A program made the position numbers and the translations under genes. The notes beneath the pieces are model-generated. The model had not been told where the DNA came from, made no database searches, and saw nothing but the letters and a program-made list of their open reading frames with translations. Positions 7,331 to 15,410 of a stretch of DNA of 40,746 nt are shown one piece after another. This DNA comes from Bacillota bacterium (lineage in GTDB: Bacteria; Bacillota; Clostridia; Acetivibrionales; DSM-1351), in contig JAEYTP010000015.1 in NCBI GenBank assembly GCA_023433945.1, positions 1 through 40,746 of the forward strand, written 5' to 3'. Each line of letters opens with the position of its first letter. The stretch's first letter is position 1.

Positions 7331-10300
7331 TTATTGACTACTCTGCAATTTAATAATGTCTTGTAATAAAATTTTAATATTTGTTAAAATATCCTTTCCA
7401 TTCAAATTATCTATTTTAAATGATAAATACGGATTGTTGCTAGCATTAAACATTATCCTTCTGGGGTATTTATCCATCAGTTCTCCAACATGCATAAATA
7501 TCTCATTCTTACCACTTTTCATTATGAACATAATAATGTTGTCCTTTTGCACAATTGAAATAAATCTACATTGCTGTGCCATTGCTTTTATGAGCGCTAT
7601 ATCTATGAGATTTTCCACTTCTTCAGGGATGTCCCCATACCTATCTAGTAACTCGTCTCTAATATCAATAACATCACTTTCATTGTCTATGGTTGATATT
7701 TTCTTATACATGTCTATTTTTAAGTCTTCTGATGAAATATATTCATTGTCTATATATGCACTTACCTCGATGTCTATTGATACTTCATCCTGTATAGGGG
7801 ATGCAGAATCACCCCCTAGCTCTCTTACCGCCTCATCCAGCAGCTTGCAATACATTTCATAGCCTACAGTTTCCATATGTCCGTGCTGTTCGGGGCCTAA
7901 AAGATTACCCGCACCTCTTATTTCCAAATCCCTCATTGCTATCTTGAAACCCGAACCAAACTCTGTAAACTCCTTTATTGCTTGAAGCCGTTTTTCTGCA
8001 ACCTCTGATAGAGCTTTATCTCTTTTGTAGGTAATATATGCGTAAGCAAGCCTATTTGATCTGCCAACTCGTCCTCTAATCTGATACAACTGAGATAAAC
8101 CCATTCTGTCAGCATCTTCTACGATAATAGTATTTACATTTGGCATATCCAAACCAGATTCTATTATTGTTGTACATACCAGAACATCATATTCACCACT
8201 AATGAAGTCAAACATAATGCTTTCTAACTCTTTTTCATTCATTTGTCCATGAGCTGAAGCAACTCTGGCTTCTGGTACAAGGGCTTTTATCTCATTTACC
8301 TTAAGTTCAATGCCCCTAACTCTGTTGTATAGATAAAAAACCTGCCCTTTTCTTGCAAGCTCTCGCACTATGCCGTCTTTAATAAGCTCAGCATTATGCT
8401 CCATAACATAAGTCTGTACAGGATATCTCTCTTCGGGTGGATCTTCTAATACGCTGATATCCCTGATACCCACCAAGGACATGTGGAGGGTTCTTGGTAT
8501 AGGGGTAGCAGTAAGTGTGAGTACGTCAACATCAGGCTTTAGGGTTTTGATCCTCTCTTTATGCGTAACTCCAAATCGCTGTTCCTCGTCAACTACCAGC
8601 AATCCTAAGTCTCTAAACTCTAGGTCCTTTTGCAGTAATCGATGAGTCCCGACTAGTATATCTACATTTCCCGACTTAACTGCCTTAATTATCTTTTTTT
8701 GCTCCATAGCAGTCCTAAATCTGCTTATTACTTCTACCGTCACAGGGAAGTCCTGCATTCTTTTTTTGAAGTTCTCATATATCTGCTGTGCCAATATTGT
8801 TGTAGGTACTAGATAAGCAACCTGTTTCCCATCCATAACCGCTTTGAAGACAGCCCTTATGGCTACCTCTGTTTTTCCATAACCCACATCCCCACACAGT
8901 AGTCTGTCCATGAGGCGTTGTGATTCCATATCTTTTTTGATTTCTTCAATGCATTTTAGCTGGTCATCTGTTTCGTCATAGGGAAAAAGCTCTTCAAACT
9001 GTTTTTGCCAAACAGTATCCACTGAAAAAGCATGCCCTCTAGCTGACTGTCTCTTAGCATAAAGCTTGATAAGCTCCGCAGCAAGCTCCCTCAGCGATTC
9101 CTTTACCCTACTCTTGGTTTTTGCCCAATCTGTGCCCCCAAGCTTATTAACCTTGGGGAGCTTGCCTTCCGAGCCAATGTACTTCTGAATGAGATCCAAT
9201 TGATTAGTAGGGATATACAGGAACGCCCCTTCCTGATACCTTATTTTCAAATAATCTCTCTTGACTTCCCCAACAGTCAGTTTCTCCAGACCAATATACT
9301 GTCCTATACCATGTGCAGTATGCACTACATAATCTCCAACCGCCAAATCCGAAAAGGCTTTAATCTTGTTACCTTCTCGCTTTGCTTTAGCTTTTTTGAC
9401 CCTTTTGTCCTGTCCAAAAACCTCTTTATCACTGATAACCACCAAAGAACAGCCTGGGTATTCAAAGCCCTTCTGAACACTTCCGTGTGTGACAACAATT
9501 TGTCCTTTGGGCAGTTCTCTATCAAAACTATCCTGATAGGATGAGATTATGTCTGATGTTGTAAGCGTTTCTACCAGTCTGTGTCCTCTCCCCTTAGGAC
9601 CTGATAGAACAACGATACGATAATTCTTGCTCTTTAGTCTAATAATATCCTCAATCAACAGTTCCATATGGTTTTGATAGGAGTTACCTGACCTGCAAGG
9701 CAAGGAAACCTGTGCATATGGAGATAGCATAGAGTTGTCTGAAGAAATAGCCGCTAAGGTTATTACTTTGAAAAGCTTTATATGCTCTAGTATTGTATCT
9801 AGTTTGATTGTCCATGATGCGCTATTGGGCAATAAGTATCCCTTTTCGAGCATGCCCTTTGCCATCTCTTCTTGTTCTAAGACAACATTTTCAATTCTCT
9901 GCCTAATTCTGATAGTTTCATCAACAACTATAATACTATCTTTATCAATATAGTCCAGAACAGAAGCTGGGTATTGCAATATATATGGTATATATTTATC
10001 TATACCGGCAAAATAGTGGTGCTCTTCGAGCTGCTCTATATCCTCTTCTACCTTTGAGGTAAGTACTTTAACAATGTCACTCTGTCCTTTTTTCTTTTGC
10101 TTATTGGAGTACTGGGACAGATCCTTTCTTATTTTTGAAACTATTTCCTCTTTATTCTCATTTTCATACACTATATCCCTAGCTGGCACTAATGTACAAT
10201 TCTCTATAGAATCTATTGACCTTTGAGTTTGACTGTCAAAACTCCTTATTGAATCAACCTCAGTGTCAAAAAGCTCGATTCTAACAGGGTTTTCCTCGTT

Positions 10301-10858
10301 TACCGGGAATATGTCTATTATGCCACCCCTGAGCGCAAACTGACCTTTTCCCTCAACAGTAATAACTCTCTCGTAACCATATAATACAAGTGTCTGAGAA
10401 AGTTTTTGCATGTCTATATCCATTCCTTGTGATATCTCAACAATACCATCTGAAAATAACTGCTTTGTGGATACCATCTGTATCAAAGCTTCGGCAGGAA
10501 TAACTGCTGCTTTGAAATCCTGCTTTAGAAACCTGAGCAAAGCATTGACTCTCTGATACATATAGTCATTGCTTCTGGCCTCGATGTTGTAAAGCATTAT
10601 TTCCTTACTAGGAAAGAACACTACGTCTCTTTCCCCGAAAAAGAAGCAGAAATCCTCGTATGCCTTCCTAGCATGCATTTCATTATATGCAATATAAACT
10701 ACTCTTTTACTGCTGTGGACCGAAAGAGAGTACGACAAATGGACCTTCTGAGAATCAGAAGGCCCTATTACGGAAACAGCTCCTCTATACTTTTCAATAT
10801 AGTCTAGTAATTGGGCGTATTCACTTAGCTCCAGCAACGGGTCTGTCAAAAAATTCAT
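7331..10858 (-). CDS. mfd: Transcription-repair coupling factor Mfd
   Basis: A 1175-residue ATP-dependent DNA translocase, full length for the family. In order: an N-terminal UvrB-like module for UvrA recruitment, an RNA-polymerase-interacting CarD/RID domain at about 500-575 (VGDYVVHTAHGIGQYIGLEK), helicase lobe 1 with Walker A GDVGYGKTEVA near 655 and DEEQ near 756, lobe 2 with IIESGLDMPNVNTI and QLYQIRGRVGRS, and the C-terminal TRCF domain. Mfd removes stalled RNA polymerase and hands the lesion to UvrA. RBS GGGAG lies 7 nt from the ATG. It starts 15 nt after the pth stop, so the two are co-transcribed. Confidence 0.98.
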   Translation of the reverse strand: MNFLTDPLLELSEYAQLLDYIEKYRGAVSVIGPSDSQKVHLSYSLSVHSSKRVVYIAYNEMHARKAYEDFCFFFGERDVVFFPSKEIMLYNIEARSNDYMYQRVNALLRFLKQDFKAAVIPAEALIQMVSTKQLFSDGIVEISQGMDIDMQKLSQTLVLYGYERVITVEGKGQFALRGGIIDIFPVNEENPVRIELFDTEVDSIRSFDSQTQRSIDSIENCTLVPARDIVYENENKEEIVSKIRKDLSQYSNKQKKKGQSDIVKVLTSKVEEDIEQLEEHHYFAGIDKYIPYILQYPASVLDYIDKDSIIVVDETIRIRQRIENVVLEQEEMAKGMLEKGYLLPNSASWTIKLDTILEHIKLFKVITLAAISSDNSMLSPYAQVSLPCRSGNSYQNHMELLIEDIIRLKSKNYRIVVLSGPKGRGHRLVETLTTSDIISSYQDSFDRELPKGQIVVTHGSVQKGFEYPGCSLVVISDKEVFGQDKRVKKAKAKREGNKIKAFSDLAVGDYVVHTAHGIGQYIGLEKLTVGEVKRDYLKIRYQEGAFLYIPTNQLDLIQKYIGSEGKLPKVNKLGGTDWAKTKSRVKESLRELAAELIKLYAKRQSARGHAFSVDTVWQKQFEELFPYDETDDQLKCIEEIKKDMESQRLMDRLLCGDVGYGKTEVAIRAVFKAVMDGKQVAYLVPTTILAQQIYENFKKRMQDFPVTVEVISRFRTAMEQKKIIKAVKSGNVDILVGTHRLLQKDLEFRDLGLLVVDEEQRFGVTHKERIKTLKPDVDVLTLTATPIPRTLHMSLVGIRDISVLEDPPEERYPVQTYVMEHNAELIKDGIVRELARKGQVFYLYNRVRGIELKVNEIKALVPEARVASAHGQMNEKELESIMFDFISGEYDVLVCTTIIESGLDMPNVNTIIVEDADRMGLSQLYQIRGRVGRSNRLAYAYITYKRDKALSEVAEKRLQAIKEFTEFGSGFKIAMRDLEIRGAGNLLGPEQHGHMETVGYEMYCKLLDEAVRELGGDSASPIQDEVSIDIEVSAYIDNEYISSEDLKIDMYKKISTIDNESDVIDIRDELLDRYGDIPEEVENLIDIALIKAMAQQCRFISIVQKDNIIMFIMKSGKNEIFMHVGELMDKYPRRIMFNASNNPYLSFKIDNLNGKDILTNIKILLQDIIKLQSSQ

Positions 10859-10873
10859 CTTGTTCTCCCAAAC

Positions 10874-11434
10874 CTACCTGTTAAAGGTATTCATTGCTTC
10901 TGTTACATCGCTTGCTGCTATCATTATAGCTGCTTTTGCAGCCATTTCAATGCTTTTATCTATTATTTCCCTATCCTGCTTAGAGAATTTACTCAATACA
11001 TAGTCGGCCAAATCCCATTTTTCAGGGGCTCTGCCAATACCTATTCTGACCCTGGGAAAATCCTGCGACTGAAGCTGATATATTACAGACTTCATTCCGT
11101 TGTGTGTGCCAGAGCTTCCCTTGGGTCTAACTCTAATCTTCCCAGGCTCTAAATCAACATCATCATAGATAACTATTAAGTTTTCAACCGGCACCTTATA
11201 CCAGTCTACAATATCTCTTACCGTTTCACCGCTTAAATTCATAAAGGTCTGAGGTTTACATAGAATGATTCTTTTGCCTTCTGCTTCACCTTCGCCATAT
11301 ATAGACTTAAATCCAACTTTGGATACTCTAATACCCAGCTTTTTCGATAGATAGTCTATTGTATCAAAACCAACATTATGCCTTGTATTGTCAAATCTTG
11401 AACCAGGGTTCCCCAATCCAACAATTATATAAAT
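10874..11434 (-). CDS. pth: Peptidyl-tRNA hydrolase Pth, start codon uncertain (possibly ATT)
   Basis: About 186 residues from the conserved N-terminus. IYIIVGLGNPG, the catalytic-His motif NTRHNVGFD, KPQTFMNLSG, YDDVDLEPG and GSSGTHNGMKSV identify Pth, which recycles peptidyl-tRNA. The frame is open upstream to 11554, but the only ATG/GTG/TTG codons are a TTG at 11554, inside the prs terminator loop, and a TTG at 11482 without an RBS. The family start aligns with an ATT at 11434, which has AAAGGG 6 nt upstream. An ATA at 11461 lies 6 nt after AGGGAGGGG. I annotate from the ATT; a start at 11461 or 11482 is possible. The gene precedes mfd by 15 nt. Confidence 0.85.
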   Translation of the reverse strand: MYIIVGLGNPGSRFDNTRHNVGFDTIDYLSKKLGIRVSKVGFKSIYGEGEAEGKRIILCKPQTFMNLSGETVRDIVDWYKVPVENLIVIYDDVDLEPGKIRVRPKGSSGTHNGMKSVIYQLQSQDFPRVRIGIGRAPEKWDLADYVLSKFSKQDREIIDKSIEMAAKAAIMIAASDVTEAMNTFNR

Positions 11435-11539
11435 ATCTGTCCCTTTAGATATACCTATTATGTCTAACCCCTCCCTTCGCAAAGACTTATAATGAAAGTA
11501 TGCACATATATTACTTTGTTTATCTAATCTTGATAAGCT

Positions 11540-11568
11540 AAAAGGACGGTTCAAGTAAAGAACCGCCC
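11540..11568 (-). terminator. Rho-independent terminator after prs
   Basis: On the minus strand, GGGCGGTTC/GAACCGTCC forms a 9-bp stem (one G-U) with a 7-nt loop followed by TTTT. It starts 20 nt after the prs stop. The short T-run suggests partial read-through into pth. Confidence 0.75.
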
Positions 11569-11587
11569 AATATTATTATTACTAATA

Positions 11588-12547
11588 TTAAACCTGTGTA
11601 AACAATGTGCTAATGGATATGTCTCCATAAATTCTTTCTATTGCTTCAGCAAAAACTGGTGCAACTGATATAGTCTTTATTTTGCTAATCTTCTTTTGAT
11701 CACTCAGCGGAATAGTGTTGAGCACTACCATTTCTTTTATATCGGAATTATTTATTCTCTCAATAGCAGGACCAGATAGTACAGCGTGTGTACAGCTTGC
11801 ATATACTTCCTTTGCCCCTGCCTCCATCAATGCCTGAACACCGTTTACAATAGTTCCTCCGGTATCAATAAGGTCATCTATTAACACTACCTTCTTGTTT
11901 CTTACATCGCCAATAATGTTCATAATTTCACATACATTTGCTTTAGGACGACGCTTATCAATAATTGCAAGAGGGCAATCAAGTCTTTCTGCAAGCTTTC
12001 TTGATCTAGTAACACTGCCAACGTCAGGTGAAACAACAACTAAATCATCTTGGCCTTCAAACTTTTCCTTGAAATATGCCGCAAGTAAAGGTCCACCCAG
12101 CAAGTGATCCAACGGAATGTCAAAGAAGCCCTGCAGCTGTGCAGCATGTAAATCCATAGTCAAAATTCTGTCCGCACCTGCAACTGTCAATAAGTTTGCA
12201 ACAAGCTTTGCTGAAATAGGATCCCTTGCCCTTGCCTTTCTATCCTGTCTGGCATATCCAAAGTATGGCATAACTGCCGTAATCCTTCCTGCTGAAGCTC
12301 TCTTCAAGGCATCTATCATAACAAGAAGCTCCATTAGATTATCATTAACAGGTTCACAGGTTGATTGAATAATAAAAACGTCAGAACCTCTAACTACCTC
12401 TCCAATATTAACAGCACTTTCACCATCACTAAATTTCCCAACACTTGCAATTCCTACAGGTATACCTATTCTTTCTGCAATTTCATTTGCCAACTGGCGG
12501 TTTGAATTTCCTGCAAAAATCTTAATATCCTTTCCATGCAAATTCAT
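11588..12547 (-). CDS. prs: Ribose-phosphate pyrophosphokinase
   Basis: A 319-residue cytoplasmic enzyme making PRPP from ribose-5-phosphate and ATP, for purine, pyrimidine, His and Trp synthesis. Visible motifs are FAGNSNRQLANEIA at the start, FIIQSTCEPVNDNLMELL, MPYFGYARQDRKARARDPIS with the flexible loop, TMDLHAAQLQGFFDIP, and the PRPP loop VVLIDDLIDTGGTI. The length is standard. RBS AAGGAG lies 8 nt from the ATG. It follows glmU by 40 nt and probably shares its transcript, the order seen in Bacillus and Clostridia. Confidence 0.98.
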   Translation of the reverse strand: MNLHGKDIKIFAGNSNRQLANEIAERIGIPVGIASVGKFSDGESAVNIGEVVRGSDVFIIQSTCEPVNDNLMELLVMIDALKRASAGRITAVMPYFGYARQDRKARARDPISAKLVANLLTVAGADRILTMDLHAAQLQGFFDIPLDHLLGGPLLAAYFKEKFEGQDDLVVVSPDVGSVTRSRKLAERLDCPLAIIDKRRPKANVCEIMNIIGDVRNKKVVLIDDLIDTGGTIVNGVQALMEAGAKEVYASCTHAVLSGPAIERINNSDIKEMVVLNTIPLSDQKKISKIKTISVAPVFAEAIERIYGDISISTLFTQV

Positions 12548-12587
12548 TTCAAAGTCTCCTTCTTTTTCTATTGTTTATATTATTAAA

Positions 12588-13751
12588 TCATTCTCTTTTC
12601 ATACCCTTTTTTATAACCCAGTCTTCCTTGTTTACCTGGCGTTGTCGTGCGATAGCTAATGCATTTTCAGGTACTTCGTCAGTAATTGTTGATCCGGCTG
12701 CTATATATGCATCATTTTTTATCACTACTGGTGAAACTAAATTTACATTACAACCGATGAATGAGTTATCTCCAACAATAGTCTTATTCTTGCTCTTGCC
12801 ATTATAATTAACAAAAACTACACCGCAGCCAATATTTACATTTTCTCCAACCTCAGCATCTCCAACATAGCTAAGGTGAGAAATCTTTGTCCTGTTGCCT
12901 ATGATAGACTTCTTTATTTCTACAAAGTCTCCAATCTTAACGTTGTTACCAATTTTGCTTCCAGGGCGCAGATAAGCAAATGGGCCTATATGTGTGTCAC
13001 TACCAACAGTACTGTCTACTATGACAGAATTTGCAACCTCAGTGCCATCTTCCACTTTACAATTTGAAACTCTTGTATTTGGACCAATAATAGCATTTTC
13101 TCCTATTATTGAATTTCCCTCTATTATAGTATTTGGTAAAATAACAGTATCCATTCCTATTGTTACTTCGGCATCTATATAAGTTGAAGCAGTATCTACA
13201 ATTGTTACACCGTTTTTCATAATGTCAGAAAGAATCCTATGCTTTAGCTCATTATTTACAACTGCCAAGTCATTTCTAGTTGTTACTGCTAATAACTCGT
13301 TATTTGCCTCCTTAAGACTAAATACTTTCTTCTGCATTGATTGAAAAATATCCTGAATTATTTCTCTGTTAATCTCTACAATTTCTGATTCTTTTATTTC
13401 CGCAACAAAAAAGCCTGAATCAAAAGCATATACCCCGCCGCTGCTACTTTTCAATGCAGTCGCATGATTTTGCTCAAAGGTATGCTTATTGACAAGCTTT
13501 TTGATAGAATCCGGTTGTATAAGGGGCTGATTAGCCCAAGTTATCAGAACTACATCCGACATGGAAATATCGTCAAGTTTGGCTTCTATGTCCAAAGCAT
13601 CTAAAAATACAATCTTGTTTGACACTTCGGAAAATACCTGTTCAGACCATTCCCTTAATGTTTTACCAAATGCCTTGTGCTGATAAACAGGTGTTTTAGA
13701 TTTAAACTTATCACTATTCTCAGATAAGACTAAAGTAATTATACTGTTCAT
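12588..13751 (-). CDS. glmU: GlmU-like glucosamine-1-phosphate acetyltransferase with degenerate N-terminal domain
   Basis: 387 residues, against about 450-460 for normal GlmU. The C-terminal left-handed beta-helix is intact: hexapeptide repeats from about 185, Arg in FAYLRPGSKI, Lys in FVEIKKS, catalytic His in ISHLSYVGDAEVG, and VNYNG near the NYDG site. It should still acetylate GlcN-1-P. The N-terminal half aligns to the uridyltransferase but is shortened and eroded. The LAAGxGTRM loop reads LVLSENSDKFKS, the metal-binding Asp of the GDxPL motif is replaced (WANQPLI), and the Asn of the VNxR motif is lost (VTTRND). UTP transfer therefore looks absent. No frameshift is seen. The position between spoVG and prs is the normal glmU locus. 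RBS GGGAG lies 8 nt away. Confidence 0.85.
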   Translation of the reverse strand: MNSIITLVLSENSDKFKSKTPVYQHKAFGKTLREWSEQVFSEVSNKIVFLDALDIEAKLDDISMSDVVLITWANQPLIQPDSIKKLVNKHTFEQNHATALKSSSGGVYAFDSGFFVAEIKESEIVEINREIIQDIFQSMQKKVFSLKEANNELLAVTTRNDLAVVNNELKHRILSDIMKNGVTIVDTASTYIDAEVTIGMDTVILPNTIIEGNSIIGENAIIGPNTRVSNCKVEDGTEVANSVIVDSTVGSDTHIGPFAYLRPGSKIGNNVKIGDFVEIKKSIIGNRTKISHLSYVGDAEVGENVNIGCGVVFVNYNGKSKNKTIVGDNSFIGCNVNLVSPVVIKNDAYIAAGSTITDEVPENALAIARQRQVNKEDWVIKKGMKRE

Positions 13752-13843
13752 GAATATTCTCCCAACGTGATTTTACAGGTAATATTCTCTCACTTTTATA
13801 ACTTAATTTCAACCAAAAGTAAAAAAATTATATAATAGCACAA

Positions 13844-13871
13844 AAAAAAAGATACATTGGTATCTTTTTTT
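13844..13871 (-). terminator. Terminator after spoVG
   Basis: A short stem GATAC/GTATC with a 4-nt loop is extended by A7/T7 tracts that pair and also provide a U-tract on the minus transcript. It lies 17 nt after the spoVG stop, making spoVG monocistronic. Confidence 0.7.
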
Positions 13872-13888
13872 GATAATTATTATTCAAA

Positions 13889-14146
13889 TTATTCCTGAAT
13901 ACTATTAAAACTATCCAAAATAGCTGTCTGAATTTTTTCTCTTGTGCTTGCATTAATAGGGTGAGCAATATCTCTAAATTCTCCATCTGGAGTTTTCCTG
14001 CTAGGCATTGCTATAAACAACCCATTCTGACTCTCAATTATTTTGATGTCGTGCACAACAAACTCATTATCGAACGTTACCGAAACAACAGCTTTCATCT
14101 TACCTTCTGCATCGATTTTCCTTATACGGATGTCTGTGATTTCCAT
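13889..14146 (-). CDS. spoVG: Septation/sporulation regulator SpoVG
   Basis: An 85-residue protein. MEITDIRIRKI, MKAVVSVTFDNEFVVHDIKII, GLFIAMPSRKTPDGEFRDIAHPI and the helical C-terminus are diagnostic for SpoVG, a small nucleic-acid-binding protein that affects asymmetric septation in Bacillus. The start is the ATG at 14146, with GGAGGG 9 nt upstream. A longer reading from 14185 would begin upstream of the RBS. It follows purR and has its own sigma-H-type promoter. Confidence 0.97.
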   Translation of the reverse strand: MEITDIRIRKIDAEGKMKAVVSVTFDNEFVVHDIKIIESQNGLFIAMPSRKTPDGEFRDIAHPINASTREKIQTAILDSFNSIQE

Positions 14147-14185
14147 AGTGACGAACCCTCCAAGATATATTATGTATAATAACAA

Positions 14186-14214
14186 TTATTCGCCATAATA
14201 TTTATTATTCCTGC
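14186..14214 (-). promoter_or_regulatory. Sigma-H promoter of spoVG
   Basis: On the minus strand, GCAGGAATA (14214-14206), an 11-nt spacer, then GGCGAATAA (14194-14186). This matches the sigma-H consensus RnAGGAwWW-n11/12-RnnGAATww at every fixed position. It lies in the purR-spoVG gap, about 40 nt before the ATG. Bacillus spoVG is a classic sigma-H gene. Confidence 0.8.
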
Positions 14215-14261
14215 TTAATCCGTCATTTTTTTTAAAAAATTATAGAACTTTTTTCTTAAAA

Positions 14262-15083
14262 TTAATAATTTGGACTGACATCTATCACTGTTGTTCCCTT
14301 ATCTTGTAATTCTGACATATTATTCAACGTAACCAAGGAATAATAATTATCAACCAACTTCTTATTAGGCTGATTTGTTTCAATCAACACCCCAATTCCA
14401 ACCACTTCACTTTCAAACTGCTTTGCCAGTTCTAGTATACCTGTAGCAGTTCCTCCACCCTTCATAAAATCATCTATAAACAAGATTTTTGAGTAACGTT
14501 TAAGAGATCTCATAGGAAGCACCATAGTCTGGATTTTCTTTGAAGAACCCGATAAATAGTTTATATTTACAGATGCTCCATCTGTAGCTTCATTGTAATG
14601 TCTAACAATTACAAGCGGAACATTGAGGTACTGTGCTGTAGCAAATGCAAGCGGTATACCCTTTGTTTCAACAGTAATTACATAATCAAGTTCAATGCAA
14701 GAGAACTTACTCGCAAACATCATTGCTATCTTATTGACCCATTCAGGACTATAAATGATATCAAGCATAAATAGATAGCCCCCAGGCAATAGCCTTTCTG
14801 GTTTACACAGCTCAAGGGATAGCTCCTGAAGCGTCTCTTGAATAACTTCCTCTGACATTGCAGGCATATACTTAACACCGCCCGAAGCGCCCGGTATTGT
14901 CACAATATTTCCCAAACGATTTTTATTAAAAGTATTTTCTAATATATCCAGATCTTCACTAATAGTAGACTTTGCAGAGCCGAACATTTCAGAAAAGTGT
15001 CCTAAAGTAAATATTCTGTTTGGGTTATCACACAAAGTTCTAATTATAACAGCAAGTCTTTCATTTCTTTGGATTTTCTCCAT
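14262..15083 (-). CDS. purR: Pur operon repressor PurR
   Basis: A 273-residue Bacillus-type purine repressor. Residues 1-75 form a winged helix (RNERLAVIIRTLCDNPNRIF, FGSAKSTISEDLDIL). The rest is a phosphoribosyltransferase-like effector domain with VTVETKGIPLAFATAQYL and the PRPP loop ILFIDDFMKGGGTATG, where PRPP acts as inducer. Bacillus PurR represses purine synthesis genes. No pur structural genes lie in the window. It is divergent from murC. RBS AAGGAG lies 6 nt from the ATG, and a TATAAT -10 (15125-15120) is visible upstream without a good -35. Confidence 0.95.
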   Translation of the reverse strand: MEKIQRNERLAVIIRTLCDNPNRIFTLGHFSEMFGSAKSTISEDLDILENTFNKNRLGNIVTIPGASGGVKYMPAMSEEVIQETLQELSLELCKPERLLPGGYLFMLDIIYSPEWVNKIAMMFASKFSCIELDYVITVETKGIPLAFATAQYLNVPLVIVRHYNEATDGASVNINYLSGSSKKIQTMVLPMRSLKRYSKILFIDDFMKGGGTATGILELAKQFESEVVGIGVLIETNQPNKKLVDNYYSLVTLNNMSELQDKGTTVIDVSPNY

Positions 15084-15162
15084 ATAGTCTCCTTGGTTTT
15101 ATATGTTTACATTATTTTTATTATACATGATAATCATGAATAATAAAACTCAATATTTAATT

Positions 15163-15175
15163 ATTATTCGGTCAT
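15163..15175 (-). promoter_or_regulatory. PurBox-like site upstream of purR
   Basis: The minus strand reads ATGACCGAATAAT, 11 of 13 matches to the Bacillus PurBox AWWWCCGAACWWT including the CCGAA core. Functional PurBoxes normally occur as inverted pairs about 16-17 nt apart, and no second half was found, so autoregulation is only a suggestion. Confidence 0.2.
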
Positions 15176-15288
15176 TTTTAATTGTTTTTTATAAACATCA
15201 ATATATCGGCTGTATTAATTATTTACAACTTATAGACATATACTATAGTTGAAATGTAAAATTATTAATAATTTAGAAAAAATCATTA

Positions 15289-15317
15289 TTGACCTTTTAC
15301 AATAGTGAAAATATAAT
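15289..15317 (+). promoter_or_regulatory. Sigma-A promoter of murC
   Basis: TTGACC, a 17-nt spacer, then a perfect TATAAT. The predicted start is near 15324, giving a leader of about 87 nt before the TTG start codon. Confidence 0.8.
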
Positions 15318-15410
15318 GTATTATTTGTATGGTATGACTTATGATAATTTTGTTAATATATATAGTATAATTTTGCCAGATAACTGTGTTTTCAAAGGAG
15401 TGTTTATATT

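Larger units (their letters stand above)
15084..15410. other. 327-bp divergent promoter region between purR and murC
   Basis: There is no coding frame here. It holds the strong murC promoter (15289-15317), a minus-strand TATAAT at 15125-15120 for purR, a palindrome ATGATAATCAT at 15127-15137 just upstream of that -10, and a PurBox-like site at 15163-15175. The rest is simple AT-rich DNA. Confidence 0.7.

Noticed and set aside
12588..13751. Frameshift as the cause of the odd GlmU N-terminus
   Set aside because: The frame is continuous from an RBS-supported ATG and aligns end to end with the family, showing substitutions rather than a shift.
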